The position numbers were made by a program, and so were the translations under genes. Positions 1 to 9,170 of a stretch of 33,196 bases of DNA are shown here, piece after piece (position 1 is the first letter of the stretch; each line of letters starts with the position of its first letter). Below the pieces are notes generated by a model that was not told the DNA's origin, ran no database searches, and saw nothing but the letters and a program-made list of their open reading frames with translations. Source of the DNA: an uncultured Sulfurovum sp. Lineage in GTDB: Bacteria > Campylobacterota > Campylobacteria > Campylobacterales > Sulfurovaceae. The stretch lies in NCBI GenBank assembly GCA_902727895.1, contig CACVAP010000046.1:1-33196 (forward strand), written 5' to 3'.

Positions 1-126
1 ATGAAGTTTATTTTCAATCTGTGAATAATCCCAACTCAAAAGGAGAGTATAAGTTACCAAAGGTATCGTACTGAGGTGATATTAAATAATCTTCTTTACT
101 GGTATGAAAAAAAGGGAGCATTATAA
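1..126 (+). pseudogene. C-terminal fragment of a + strand gene, apparently frameshifted
   Basis: Two overlapping frames look protein-like. The frame starting at base 3 is open from the window edge and encodes a tail ending LPKVSY, with TGA at 72-74. The frame starting at base 1 then continues as EVILNNLLYWYEKKGAL and stops at TAA 124-126. Dropping one base near position 70 joins them into one tail, so I read this as the 3' end of a gene with a one-base frameshift. The stop abuts the convergent stop of the next gene in the palindrome TTATAA (121-126). The family is not recognised. It could instead be chance open frames, because only about 40 codons are visible. Confidence 0.35.
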
Positions 127-1578
127 AGACTCACTCATACAACTATATTTAGAAAGTTCTCCCTGTATCATCTCAATCAGAATATCTTCATTATTTTTAG
201 ACTTTAAATTTCCAATTACATCACATCTATCCTTATTATTAGAAATTCCATCAACAGCTAATTCATCTATTTTTTTTAAAATCCTCTCTTTATCTATCTC
301 CCCATAATTTACAACTAGTACTTTTGCATTGCCTCGTCCATTTGAATAATCAATTAAAGCTCTTGCAAAATTATCTGTACTTTGTTTTTTATATTGTTTA
401 CATTCAATCTCTAAAATTGAGGATTCAGTATCTGTTATGGGTTCTCTATAAAAAGAATAATCTGGTTGAATATTTTTTGTTCTACTCTTTCCCACTGGAT
501 TACTTAATTCAGTTCTCTTTTCAGAAAAAATTAATATATTTTCCATCTTACAAGATATTGTTGCAAGATGTGTCTCTTTAAAAGGAAAACTTAACTTATT
601 ATTTACCGTATATACGGTTAACCCATATTCTTTTGTTGCTTTATAAATAAGAGTAAATACCCATACAGAATAGAGTTCATATCTTTTATCCCAAAAAGGT
701 AGTTTTAGAAATTCTTCAAATTTTTCAACTCTCTCTTCTACCTTTATTTTGATAACTGGCATATCACTAAAAAAAGCTTCAAGTTTGTTAGCTATTTCAT
801 TTTTAATTTCCTCGTTACAATCAACTAGACTATATATATAGTCTATAATCATTGGAATCCATTCATTATTATCTAATCTTTGAACAATTTCACTATTATT
901 ATCGATATATCTTGATTTTCCTGGAACTTCTCCATAAGATTTTATTTCTTCTACAACTTGTTTCCAAATATAAAAAACTTTTTCAATTTGACTGTCTAGT
1001 AATACATTTCCTGTTTTCTCAATTTCTGGATAATTCTCAAACCAACCTTTGTTAGCGTATTCAGAATAATATTTTTCTCCAAAACCTTTTAATCCTCTAT
1101 TTAAATTGTCTTTATTTCTGAGGTAGTCTAAAATATTTGGTAACTCCCATAATTTTTCAATATCTAAATTAGGTATTTCAAATTCTTTATTGATTTCTAC
1201 AAAAAATGATGCATACTCCTTGAATTCATCGAGATTTACAGTAGTAGGACTTTTTCCTTTATCAAAATCAAATTCTATATCTAAATTTTTATCAGTTTGT
1301 TTTACAGATATTTCTTCAAACATATTTAATAAATCAGTCATCATGTTTGAAAAAGATTCCATAGATTCAAAAAATACTTTGATAAACTCTTCTAATTCAA
1401 CAGGTTCTAGTTTTTTTTCTTTTGATTTTAGTCCTACAAGTATACTTCTCCCCCTCAATAAACCCAATTTATTTTTTATATAATTTGTAGCATCTAAGTC
1501 ATAACCCTTTTCATCAAAATTTCTTTTATTAATAATATTTTCCCAAAACTCAATACTTGTCTCTATTCTTTTACTCAT
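121..1578 (-). CDS. Protein with C-terminal PD-(D/E)xK nuclease-like motif
   Basis: 485 aa, no signal peptide or membrane segment. Most of the protein (about 1-300) is charged, probably helical, and not recognised. The C-terminal third carries the layout of a PD-(D/E)xK nuclease: PD at 372-373, then a hydrophobic strand and ECK at 392-394, followed by a helix and a second strand (VLVVNYG). This D-x18-ExK spacing is usual for restriction-like nucleases and for proteins that cut or bind DNA. Function is inferred from the motif only. There is no methyltransferase or helicase beside it: its other neighbours are the frayed + strand gene fragment and a housekeeping ABC-F gene. A defence or restriction role is possible but unproven. 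Start ATG at 1578. Confidence 0.6.
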   Translation of the reverse strand: MSKRIETSIEFWENIINKRNFDEKGYDLDATNYIKNKLGLLRGRSILVGLKSKEKKLEPVELEEFIKVFFESMESFSNMMTDLLNMFEEISVKQTDKNLDIEFDFDKGKSPTTVNLDEFKEYASFFVEINKEFEIPNLDIEKLWELPNILDYLRNKDNLNRGLKGFGEKYYSEYANKGWFENYPEIEKTGNVLLDSQIEKVFYIWKQVVEEIKSYGEVPGKSRYIDNNSEIVQRLDNNEWIPMIIDYIYSLVDCNEEIKNEIANKLEAFFSDMPVIKIKVEERVEKFEEFLKLPFWDKRYELYSVWVFTLIYKATKEYGLTVYTVNNKLSFPFKETHLATISCKMENILIFSEKRTELSNPVGKSRTKNIQPDYSFYREPITDTESSILEIECKQYKKQSTDNFARALIDYSNGRGNAKVLVVNYGEIDKERILKKIDELAVDGISNNKDRCDVIGNLKSKNNEDILIEMIQGELSKYSCMSESL

Positions 1579-1788
1579 TTTCTAACCCTTTTCTTATAAA
1601 TTCAACTATTCCATCAAACCCCTCACCATATGGATAGCCTTTTTCCTAATATACTATAGGCTTTCATATAAAAAAATAATAAAGTCCAACATATTCAAGG
1701 CTATTCATAACAAAGAAGGTAAGAAAGATTTGTGTAGCGTAAGAATTTAAACGGTATATAACTTGCTATGTGAGAAAGGAGGAGAGAT

Positions 1789-1814
1789 GTCCTATAGCTT
1801 AAAGACTATAGGAC
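1789..1814. other. Hairpin in the gap before the ABC-F gene end
   Basis: Perfect 9-bp inverted repeat (GTCCTATAG / CTATAGGAC) with an 8-nt loop, 27 nt past the stop of the ABC-F gene. Neither side has a clear T-run, so it is at best a weak intrinsic terminator. The rest of the 263-bp gap (1579-1841) shows no gene. Confidence 0.45.
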
Positions 1815-1841
1815 AGTTGAAGGTTTTGATATGATTAAATA

Positions 1842-3437
1842 TTAACCGTTATGAACTTCAATGAACTCTTCGTAAGTACCTTCAAAATCAATAATGCTTC
1901 CATCTGGATTGATTTTAATAATACGACTTGCGAATGCGTCAATTAACTCTCTATCGTGAGAAACACAAATAACTCCACCTTTGTAGTTATGTAATGCTTC
2001 ACCAAGAGAAACAATAGCTTCTAAGTCTAAGTGGTTGTTTGGCTCATCCATTACTAAGTAATTTGCATCATCCATCATCATTTTAGATAACATAACTCTG
2101 TGTTTTTCTCCACCAGAACAAGCATCAACTTCTTTACTTTGTTCTTCACCAGAAAATAGCATACGACCTAGACATTGTCTAATCTCATCAATATGCCATT
2201 TAGGATCATGACCTTGAATCCAGTCATACAATGTCTCTGTCCCTGTAACCATGTCTGTTGAGTTTTGAGGAAAGTATGAAGCAGTAACTGTCTGACCCCA
2301 TTTAAATGTACCATTGTCAGCTTTTAATTTTTCCATAATGATTTCTAAAAGTGTCGATTTCCCAACACCATTTCCACCAATAATAGCTATCTTCTCTGTT
2401 GAATCAACTTTAAATGAAATATCTGAAAATACTTCTAAGTCATCATAAGATTTTCCAACATTTTTAACTTCTAAGATTTCATTTCCAAGATCTCTATGAG
2501 GCTTAAACATAATAGAAGGGTCACGTCTCGATGAAAGCTTAATGGCTTCAATGTCTAGTTTGTCCAATTGCTTTTGACGTGAAGTTGCTTGTTTTGCTTT
2601 TGAAGCATTCGCTGAGAATCGAGTAATAAACTTTTCAAGCTCTTCTTTTTCTTTAGAAGCTTTAGCGTGGTCTGTTTCTGCTTGTTTTGCAATAAGGTTT
2701 GCAGCAATATACCACTCATCGTAGTTACCTGTAAACTCTCTAATATTTTGAAAGTCAAGGTCAAGAATATGTGTTACAACATTATTAATAAAGTGTCTAT
2801 CATGAGAAATAACAACCATTACCCCTTCATGACGCTTAAGTTCACGCTCTAACCATGCAATAGTTTCAATATCTAGTGAGTTGGTAGGCTCATCGAGTAA
2901 TAAAACATCTGGCTGTAAGAATAGTACTTGTGCTAGTAAAACCTTAACTTTGTCACCACCTGTAAGTGAAGACATTAGGTCACCATGAACTGAACTCTCA
3001 AAACCAAGCGCTTCAAGAAGTTTTTCAATTTTGACATCAGATTCATAAGTAGGATCTTCATCAGCACAAATCATTTCAAGTTCACCAAGACGGTCGTTTA
3101 CTTTGTCATCTTCAAAGTCACCTTCCATGTAAAGCTTTTCTTTCTCTTTTTGTGCGTCATAAAGCTTTTTGTTTCCATAAAGAACAGCATCACGAAGCGA
3201 AAAGTCTTCAAAAGCATAATGATCTTGTCCTAAAACACCCATTTTAAGACCAGGTTGCATTTGAACTGTTCCATCAGTTTGCTCTATTTGACCAGCTAAA
3301 ATCTTTAAAAATGTAGATTTTCCTGCTCCATTTGCCCCAATAAGACCATATCTTTTTCCACCATCAAGTGTAATGCTGATTTTGTCAAAAAGTACTCTTT
3401 TACCATAACGCTGAACTATATTTACTGTGCTTAACAT
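1842..3437 (-). CDS. ybiT: ABC-F family ATPase, YbiT type
   Basis: 531 aa with two complete ABC nucleotide-binding domains in one chain and no membrane segment, as in ribosome-associated ABC-F translation factors. The first Walker A is GANGAGKST near residue 35 and its Walker B ends LLLDEPTNSLD. A charged linker follows (SRFSANASKAKQATSRQKQ), then a second domain with GGNGVGKST, signature SGGEKHRVML and LVMDEPNNHLD. Start (MLSTVNIVQRYGK), linker and length match E. coli YbiT better than EttA or Uup. Family members act at the ribosomal E site and relieve stalling; the exact role here is inferred. It appears to be transcribed alone, though the preceding gene on the same strand ends only 65 bp upstream. 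Confidence 0.88.
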   Translation of the reverse strand: MLSTVNIVQRYGKRVLFDKISITLDGGKRYGLIGANGAGKSTFLKILAGQIEQTDGTVQMQPGLKMGVLGQDHYAFEDFSLRDAVLYGNKKLYDAQKEKEKLYMEGDFEDDKVNDRLGELEMICADEDPTYESDVKIEKLLEALGFESSVHGDLMSSLTGGDKVKVLLAQVLFLQPDVLLLDEPTNSLDIETIAWLERELKRHEGVMVVISHDRHFINNVVTHILDLDFQNIREFTGNYDEWYIAANLIAKQAETDHAKASKEKEELEKFITRFSANASKAKQATSRQKQLDKLDIEAIKLSSRRDPSIMFKPHRDLGNEILEVKNVGKSYDDLEVFSDISFKVDSTEKIAIIGGNGVGKSTLLEIIMEKLKADNGTFKWGQTVTASYFPQNSTDMVTGTETLYDWIQGHDPKWHIDEIRQCLGRMLFSGEEQSKEVDACSGGEKHRVMLSKMMMDDANYLVMDEPNNHLDLEAIVSLGEALHNYKGGVICVSHDRELIDAFASRIIKINPDGSIIDFEGTYEEFIEVHNG

Positions 3438-3502
3438 GTTATAACTTACCTACTTATATTAAATAATTTCGGCATTTTATCATAATGTCTTAAAAAGTGA
3501 AT

Positions 3503-4030
3503 TTACTTAGCCAATATTTCGGCTAAAGCTTCCTTAAATTCTTTAGGACTTCTCATTCCAGGGTACTGATTAATAATATTTTCATCTTGATCTACAAAAA
3601 TAAAATTGGGAGTCATTCCTTCTTGTAACGCTAAGGGTAAAGATTCTAAGTCTTGATTGTAATGTAATGTAATAAAGTCTGCGTCTAAAGCACTTTTTAC
3701 ACTGGGTTCACTTAGTGTTTCTTTCTCCATCTCATCACAATAGTGACAATGTGTTGCTCTAATTGCTAATAAAATTACTTTACCTGTCTTCTGAGCTTCT
3801 TTTAAAGCAACCAAATATTCTGAAAGCTCTTTAGTTTCTTCTTTTTCGACAGTAACATCTTCCATCGTACTGTTTTCTTCAATAATATCAGTTTCAACAA
3901 TTTCAAAAGATTCATTTACATCCATGTAAGAAATAGCTTCCTCATAATATTCATTAGTAATATACTCATCTGCAAGAACAAAAGAGTTTGAAGTTAGAAA
4001 CACAAGTAATAAAAAAGTTCGCTTATTCAT
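3503..4030 (-). CDS. Exported thioredoxin-fold protein (CHYC)
   Basis: 175 aa when started at the ATG of MNKRTFLLLVF, which has an AAAGGA ribosome-binding site just upstream; a start 24 bases earlier (MFIIKRND) has no such site and would bury the signal peptide. Residues 1-20 form a signal peptide ending in VLA. An acidic stretch (about 30-65) is followed by a thioredoxin-like domain with C95-H-Y-C98 and a cis-Pro region (EGMTPNFIFVDQ). It resembles SoxW/DUF255-like periplasmic thioredoxins that reduce or isomerise disulfides; the substrate is unknown. It lies 27 bp after thiI on the same strand, probably in one transcript, although the two products would sit in different compartments. Confidence 0.75.
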   Translation of the reverse strand: MNKRTFLLLVFLTSNSFVLADEYITNEYYEEAISYMDVNESFEIVETDIIEENSTMEDVTVEKEETKELSEYLVALKEAQKTGKVILLAIRATHCHYCDEMEKETLSEPSVKSALDADFITLHYNQDLESLPLALQEGMTPNFIFVDQDENIINQYPGMRSPKEFKEALAEILAK

Positions 4031-4057
4031 ATCATTCCTTTTTATAATAAACATCCT

Positions 4058-5503
4058 TTATGGTCTATACACCCTAACATTTTCACGAGATTCAGCATCA
4101 CGCAGGTATTGTGCGTGAAGTTGACTCATGACCCCTTTGTCGCAGTATAGCAGATATTCCTTGTCTTGTGGAAGTTTTTTAAACTCAGTTTTAAGCTGAT
4201 GAAAGGGAATATTAAGACTTTCACAAGATGTTTCTATGGTCTCTTTCTCGCCTCTAATATCAATCACAACGTACTCAGAGTTCTCTAGTTTTTCTATAAC
4301 TTCTATGGGCGCATTATTCGTTACATCATCTATCACTTCATCAACGTAAATACTTTTTGCATCTTCTACAGCTTTGTCTAATACATCATAATTAAAACGC
4401 TGTGCTTCTTTTGCCATACGTTTATAAGAACCATGCGTAATAGGGTTTTTAGAGATAACACCACAATACTCAGGCATATTTTCTGCAAAACTTCGTGTTC
4501 CTATTTTAGTTGCAATGTCAATAATCTCTGGTTTATTCATGGTAGCCAAGGGGCGTATAACCAACATGTCAGTAGCTTGGTCAATCAGTGCTAGATTCCG
4601 TAATGTTTGGCTAGAAACCTGAGCTATAGACTCACCTGTAACCAAGGCATCTATGTCCATTTCTCTTGCTATCTTTTCAGAAGCCATAAGCATGAGTCTT
4701 TTTAGTGTTACACCCATGTAAGTCTCAGGTGTTGAACGGAAAATTTCTGTTAAAACATCATCGAAAGGAACTGAGATTATTTTTACTCTATGAGAAGCGC
4801 CAAATTTATTCCACAGATAAAAAGAAACTTGTTTAACACCAATTTCATGGGCAATCCCACCAAGATTAAAGAAAATGAAATGCGTTTTTAATCCACGCTT
4901 CATCGTAAGGTAAGAAGCCACTGTAGAGTCAAAACCACCTGACATAAGTGACAAAATATCACCTTGAGTTCCTATAGGGTAACCACCCAATGCAAAGTGT
5001 TTGTCTGTAATAATATTTAGTTGATTATTAATAAGCTCAAGACGAACTGTTTTCTCAGGATTCTGCAAGTCAACCTTTTTAGCTTTTGAACGTGCCAGTA
5101 TGTATCCACCAACGGTTCGTTCTATTTCAGAAGAGTTAAATTCATGTTTTCCTGAGCGTTTAGTACGAACCACAAAAGTTTTACCTTCTAATTCGTCTCC
5201 TACTATTTCAAAAACTTTCTCTTTTATCTCATCTAAGGTATTGATGTCATCAAACTGTAGGGCTTCGAGTATCTGCTCTATTCCTGGTGTGTTTAAAAGG
5301 CATTGTCTTACTTTAGCTACTACTTCAATGGGTGTAACTACTTCTATCTTGTCTGAAAACTTTCTAACTTGTATCTCTTTGTTTATGTCTTCTAAGAGTT
5401 TAATAAGGTTGTTGTAAAGTTGTCCAACCATTTGTTTTTTGGCCGAAGACCCTTTAACCATAATTTCAGGGAAAAATTTTAAAATGAACTTTTGAGTAGT
5501 CAC
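4058..5503 (-). CDS. thiI: tRNA 4-thiouridine synthase / thiazole sulfur carrier ThiI
   Basis: 481 aa. The domain order is THUMP-type N-terminal RNA-binding region (about 1-165), PP-loop adenylating domain with SGGFDS at 188-193, and a C-terminal rhodanese domain (about 390-481) with the persulfide cysteine C454 in LLYCDKGVMS. A second cysteine in MPEYCGVI (about 345) matches the one that forms the catalytic disulfide in E. coli ThiI. The enzyme adenylates U8 of tRNA and transfers sulfur to give s4U; forms with the rhodanese domain can also donate sulfur for the thiamine thiazole. The start is GTG (5503), with AAGG about 9 nt upstream. Length matches the rhodanese-bearing form (482 aa in E. 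coli). Confidence 0.95.
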   Translation of the reverse strand: MTTQKFILKFFPEIMVKGSSAKKQMVGQLYNNLIKLLEDINKEIQVRKFSDKIEVVTPIEVVAKVRQCLLNTPGIEQILEALQFDDINTLDEIKEKVFEIVGDELEGKTFVVRTKRSGKHEFNSSEIERTVGGYILARSKAKKVDLQNPEKTVRLELINNQLNIITDKHFALGGYPIGTQGDILSLMSGGFDSTVASYLTMKRGLKTHFIFFNLGGIAHEIGVKQVSFYLWNKFGASHRVKIISVPFDDVLTEIFRSTPETYMGVTLKRLMLMASEKIAREMDIDALVTGESIAQVSSQTLRNLALIDQATDMLVIRPLATMNKPEIIDIATKIGTRSFAENMPEYCGVISKNPITHGSYKRMAKEAQRFNYDVLDKAVEDAKSIYVDEVIDDVTNNAPIEVIEKLENSEYVVIDIRGEKETIETSCESLNIPFHQLKTEFKKLPQDKEYLLYCDKGVMSQLHAQYLRDAESRENVRVYRP

Positions 5504-5589
5504 GGAGGTTTACCTTATGCATTGATATATAAAACAGAATTATAGCTAATCTTTGATATAAAGAGCTATTAAAAAATAAGAGGTCAATC

Positions 5590-6126
5590 ATGGCAAAACA
5601 AGAAATAATTTTAGGTGGAGGATGTTTTTGGTGTCTCGAAGCATCATTTCAAATTTTAAAAGGCGTAGAACAAGTTGTCTCAGGCTATGCTAATGGTTCA
5701 CTTCCTAATCCAACATACAAAGATATTTGTACAGGTACTTCAGGACATGCAGAGGTTGTAAAAGTAATATTTGATGATGACATTATTCAATATGATGATA
5801 TTTTAAACGTTTATTTTACCATTCATGACCCTACAACACTTGACCGTCAAGGTAATGATGTTGGTACACAGTATCGTTCTACCATTCTCTTTCAAAATGA
5901 AGAGGAAGAAGAGTTATATTATGAAATTATAGATGAAAAACAAGAAGATTATATTGACGAGATAGTTACTGTAGTAGAAGAATTAGATTATTTTTACACG
6001 GCTGAAAATTATCATCAAGATTATCTTAGAAAGAATCCAACGCAAGGTTATTGTAAAATGATTGTTGCACCTAAAGTTACTAAAGTACAACAATCATTTC
6101 CAGAGATGATTAGCGACACTTATTAA
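5590..6126 (+). CDS. msrA: Peptide methionine (S)-S-oxide reductase MsrA
   Basis: 178 aa. The GCFWC active-site motif has the catalytic cysteine at position 12 and the second at 15, and is followed by conserved GVEQVVSGYANG and GHAEVVKV. The tail includes the expected AENYHQDY. It reduces methionine-S-sulfoxide in proteins, using thioredoxin as donor. No MsrB domain is fused, as it is in some relatives, and there is no signal peptide, so it is cytoplasmic. It is preceded by AAGAGGTCAATC ahead of the ATG. It converges on ribBA, and the two stop codons overlap by 4 bp. Confidence 0.95.
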   Translation: MAKQEIILGGGCFWCLEASFQILKGVEQVVSGYANGSLPNPTYKDICTGTSGHAEVVKVIFDDDIIQYDDILNVYFTIHDPTTLDRQGNDVGTQYRSTILFQNEEEEELYYEIIDEKQEDYIDEIVTVVEELDYFYTAENYHQDYLRKNPTQGYCKMIVAPKVTKVQQSFPEMISDTY

Positions 6127-7157
6127 AGTGTCTCTATCTTTTCCACTACATTAAGTCCAAAACCTGCAAGCCCTACAAACTCTGTATCTTTATTAGAGGT
6201 AAGTAGCTTAATGTTCTCAATTCCTAAATCTTTAAGAATTTGAGCACCCACACCATATTCTTTTGCTTGTTCTTTAGAGATGGTCATGGTATCTAAGAAA
6301 ATACATACCCCACCATTTAACTTTAAGTACTCTAAAGAAGAAGTAATTGAATCAAAACGTTTTTGGTTTAAAAGTAAATCTACATCTTTACCAATATTAT
6401 AAAACTTTACATTTTCTGTGTCATGCGTTGTATAAAACTGAACAACTTTATGTATACGTCCTAAGTGGTCTTCATAAGAAATCTGTTTTACTTTTGTATT
6501 TAAAATTTCTATCTCTTCTTCTGAGATTCTTTTTATAAGTTGTTCATTTGCTAAACGATACTCAACTAAATCTGAAATATAGACAATCGGCATATTATGT
6601 TTTTCTGAAAAAATTTCTAAATCATCATGACGTGCCATTGTTCCGTCATCTTTAATAATCTCACAAATAACACCGATGGGTGCAAGACCTGCTAATTTAC
6701 AAATATCAACTGAACCTTCGGTATGACCTGTACGTACTAAAACCCCACCATCTTTAGCAATAAGAGGGAAAATATGACCAGGACGTACAAAGTCAGATGC
6801 TTTAGTTAAAGGATTTGCAAGTTTAGAAATACAGTCATCACGCTCAGCAGAAGAAATTCCTGTTTCAGCAATGGTAGAGTCGATTGAAACTGTAAATGCT
6901 GTTTCATGATTAGAGATATTATTAGACACCATTGGTATTAATTCTAAACGTTGAGCTAACTCTTTAGGTAAAGGCGTACAAATTAACCCTCTGGCCTCTT
7001 TAGCCATAAAGTTAACCATGTCTGGTGTTGAATGTGTCGCAGCATAAACTAGATCACCTTCATTTTCTCTGTCTTCATCATCCATCATGATGACCATACG
7101 ACCTTTTTTAATCTCTTTTATTGCTATTTCTACTCTTTTTAATGCTTCTGCTGACAT
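6123..7157 (-). CDS. ribBA: RibBA: DHBP synthase with degenerate GTP cyclohydrolase II domain
   Basis: 344 aa. Residues 1-205 are a complete 3,4-dihydroxy-2-butanone-4-phosphate synthase: MMDDEDRENEGD acidic loop (metal and substrate binding) and RTGHTEGSVD. It makes the four-carbon riboflavin precursor from ribulose 5-phosphate. The C-terminal part (about 205-344) aligns in layout with GTP cyclohydrolase II (HDTENVKFY, ILKDLGIENIKLLTSN) but lacks the zinc-binding Cys cluster and the GDxF...CDC segment, so that activity is almost certainly lost. The same arrangement is known in other Campylobacterota, which carry a separate ribA. No FMN riboswitch is recognisable in the 147 bp upstream of its ATG. 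Confidence 0.92.
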   Translation of the reverse strand: MSAEALKRVEIAIKEIKKGRMVIMMDDEDRENEGDLVYAATHSTPDMVNFMAKEARGLICTPLPKELAQRLELIPMVSNNISNHETAFTVSIDSTIAETGISSAERDDCISKLANPLTKASDFVRPGHIFPLIAKDGGVLVRTGHTEGSVDICKLAGLAPIGVICEIIKDDGTMARHDDLEIFSEKHNMPIVYISDLVEYRLANEQLIKRISEEEIEILNTKVKQISYEDHLGRIHKVVQFYTTHDTENVKFYNIGKDVDLLLNQKRFDSITSSLEYLKLNGGVCIFLDTMTISKEQAKEYGVGAQILKDLGIENIKLLTSNKDTEFVGLAGFGLNVVEKIETL

Positions 7158-7304
7158 TAGAATACTTCCTTTTATTTATATACATTGTTTTAAAATATTT
7201 TATCACGAATTATGCCATATATATTTAATAATATAGGTTCTATTTTGTAGAAGATTTTAATTATAATTGATGAGAGGAGTTTGATTTATATGTAGTAGTA
7301 AAAG

Positions 7305-7380
7305 TGGAGCGGGAAACGAGATTCGAACTCGCGACATCCTGCTTGGAAGGCAGGGGCTCTAGCCACTGAGCTATTCCCGC
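7305..7380 (-). tRNA. tRNA-Gly(TCC)
   Basis: 76 nt including an encoded CCA. The acceptor stem GCGGGAA/TTCCCGC pairs fully, the T-arm has GTTCGAATC, and the anticodon loop CTTCCAA gives TCC. It is the last gene of the six-tRNA operon. No clear terminator hairpin follows. Confidence 0.97.
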
Positions 7381-7438
7381 AACGATGAAAGTATAACCTT
7401 TTATAAAAAGATTTAGCTTAAATATTCCGCTTCACTTA

Positions 7439-7513
7439 TGGATGGGGTAGAGGGATTCGAACCCCCGAATGTCAGTACCAAAAACTGATGCCTTACCGCT
7501 TGGCCATACCCCA
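7439..7513 (-). tRNA. tRNA-Gln(TTG), copy 1
   Basis: 75 nt with encoded CCA. The acceptor is TGGGGTA/TACCCCA and the anticodon loop TTTTGGT gives TTG. It is identical in sequence to the second copy at the promoter-proximal end of the operon. Confidence 0.97.
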
Positions 7514-7568
7514 GTAAATTATTAAATCATATAGGTTAAGTATATTAAAAAAATTATATGATTGTTGT

Positions 7569-7645
<77 letters not shown>

Positions 7646-7693
7646 ACATTTATATTTTACTTACTTTTTTAACTAATATACTTTTATTCTAAC

Positions 7694-7770
<77 letters not shown>

Positions 7771-7808
7771 ACATTTAAATTGACTTATTTTAACTAAATA
7801 TTTATAAT

Positions 7809-7885
<77 letters not shown>

Positions 7886-7929
7886 ATCTATTGAACGCAT
7901 TTTTTATAAATATTCATAACACATTTTGA

Positions 7930-8004
7930 TGGATGGGGTAGAGGGATTCGAACCCCCGAATGTCAGTACCAAAAACTGATGCCTTACCGCTTGGCCATAC
8001 CCCA
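7930..8004 (-). tRNA. tRNA-Gln(TTG), copy 2 (promoter-proximal)
   Basis: 75 nt with encoded CCA, identical to copy 1, anticodon TTG. First gene of the operon; its 5' end lies about 25 nt from the predicted transcription start. Confidence 0.97.
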
Positions 8005-8035
8005 AAACATGTTACACTTTGTTTGTGTGGACGGC

Positions 8036-8064
8036 ATTATAGAGTATCTAGCAATGAATGTCAA
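8036..8064 (-). promoter_or_regulatory. Consensus sigma70 promoter of the tRNA operon
   Basis: On the minus strand: -35 TTGACA (8064-8059), exactly 17 bp, then -10 TATAAT (8041-8036). Both hexamers are perfect. The bases after the -10 (GCCGTCC) form a GC-rich discriminator of the kind that confers stringent and growth-rate control on stable-RNA promoters. A full -35 is unusual in this DNA, where other promoters show only a -10. Confidence 0.9.
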
Positions 8065-8098
8065 GCTTTTATCTAAACTTTTATTGTAAAATGTTTTT

Positions 8099-9055
8099 AT
8101 GATAAAATTTGTTGACTTGTTCTCTGGTATTGGTGGTTTTAGATTGGCCTTTGAGTCTACTGGAGCTAAATGTGTTTTTTCAGCTGAAATAGACAAACAT
8201 GCTTGTGAGACTTATCAAAAGAACTTTGGAGATTATCCCTTTTGTGATGTCTCAACGTTAAGTACTTCTGACATTCCAGACTTTGACATACTCTGTGCTG
8301 GTTTCCCCTGTCAGCCCTTTTCTTTAGCTGGAAAAAGAAAAGGTTTTGAAGACACAAGAGGAACACTCTTCTTTGACATAGAAAGAATCATCCATGCCAA
8401 GCAACCAAAAGCATTCATATTAGAAAATGTAAAGGGCTTAGTCAATCATGACAAAGGTAAAACTTTAAAAGTCATCTTAGAGACTTTAGAAAAGAAACTG
8501 AACTATAAAGTCTTTTACCAAGTACTTAATTCAAAAGATTATTCTGTCCCTCAAAATAGAGAGCGTATATACATTATAGGATTTAAGAACCATGACATTA
8601 ACTTTCAGTTTCCAGAGAAAGAAGAACTTCAAACAGACTTGTCTACTATAAGAGATACAAATATAATGAGTATAGAAAATACAGACATCTCAGATCTTGC
8701 CAAGTCACACATAATGACCCATCTTAAAAATCATAAGAAATACCATGACATCAAAGAGAACAAACTACTCTTAGCCTACGAAGTACGAAAGTCAAGATGT
8801 GCCTTTCGTTTCGACAACATATCCCCTACTCTTACAGCCAAAATGGGTACAGGAGGAAATAATGTTCCCATATTTGTAAATGAACTACGAAAATTTAGTA
8901 CCAGAGAATGCCTAAGAATCTAAGGTTTCCCAGAAACATATACCATAACACCTAACACAGCTCAAAGTTATAAGCAGATTGGAAACTCTGTTTCAGTTCC
9001 TGTTATTAGCGTATTGTCAAAAATCATGCTAAAAGATATTAAATCTTGTTTATAA
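8099..9055 (+). pseudogene. DNA cytosine-C5 methyltransferase, HhaI-like, interrupted by a nonsense codon
   Basis: Motifs in order: I DLFSGIGG (6-13), IV GFPCQPF with catalytic C71, VI ENV (109-111), VIII QNRERIYIIGF. A short target-recognition region leads to RECLRI at 8903-8920. The reading then stops at TAA (8921-8923), but the same frame continues at once with GFPETY and motif X (QIGNSVSVPV) to a natural stop at 9053-9055. The stop stands where many family members have Gln (RIQGFP), so CAA to TAA is the simplest cause. Overall similarity is closest to M.HhaI (about 327 aa), but the recognition site cannot be read from sequence. Without motif X the protein is probably inactive, unless the stop is read through. 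No partner endonuclease is adjacent. Confidence 0.9.
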
Positions 9056-9131
9056 ATTTTAAAATCTAATTTTAATTATCCCTTTCATGCCCACAATTTA
9101 GTCATTTAAGTAATTATTTTTGTAATAAAAA

Positions 9132-9140
9132 TGCTATACT
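9132..9140 (+). promoter_or_regulatory. Extended -10 promoter for the small membrane protein
   Basis: TGCTATACT: an extended -10 (TGn plus TATACT), about 30 nt upstream of the start codon. No good -35 is present at the right spacing, but the region is T-rich, as is usual in Campylobacterota. Confidence 0.6.
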
Positions 9141-9170
9141 ACAATAAAACAAAATATGAAAGAGGGAAAA

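Noticed and set aside
7158-7304. FMN riboswitch upstream of ribBA
   Set aside because: No conserved stem-loop blocks of the RFN element are visible in the 147-bp leader; only AT-rich sequence.
9120-9125. TTGTAA as a -35 for the small membrane protein promoter
   Set aside because: It is only 9 bp from the -10, too close for sigma70 contact.
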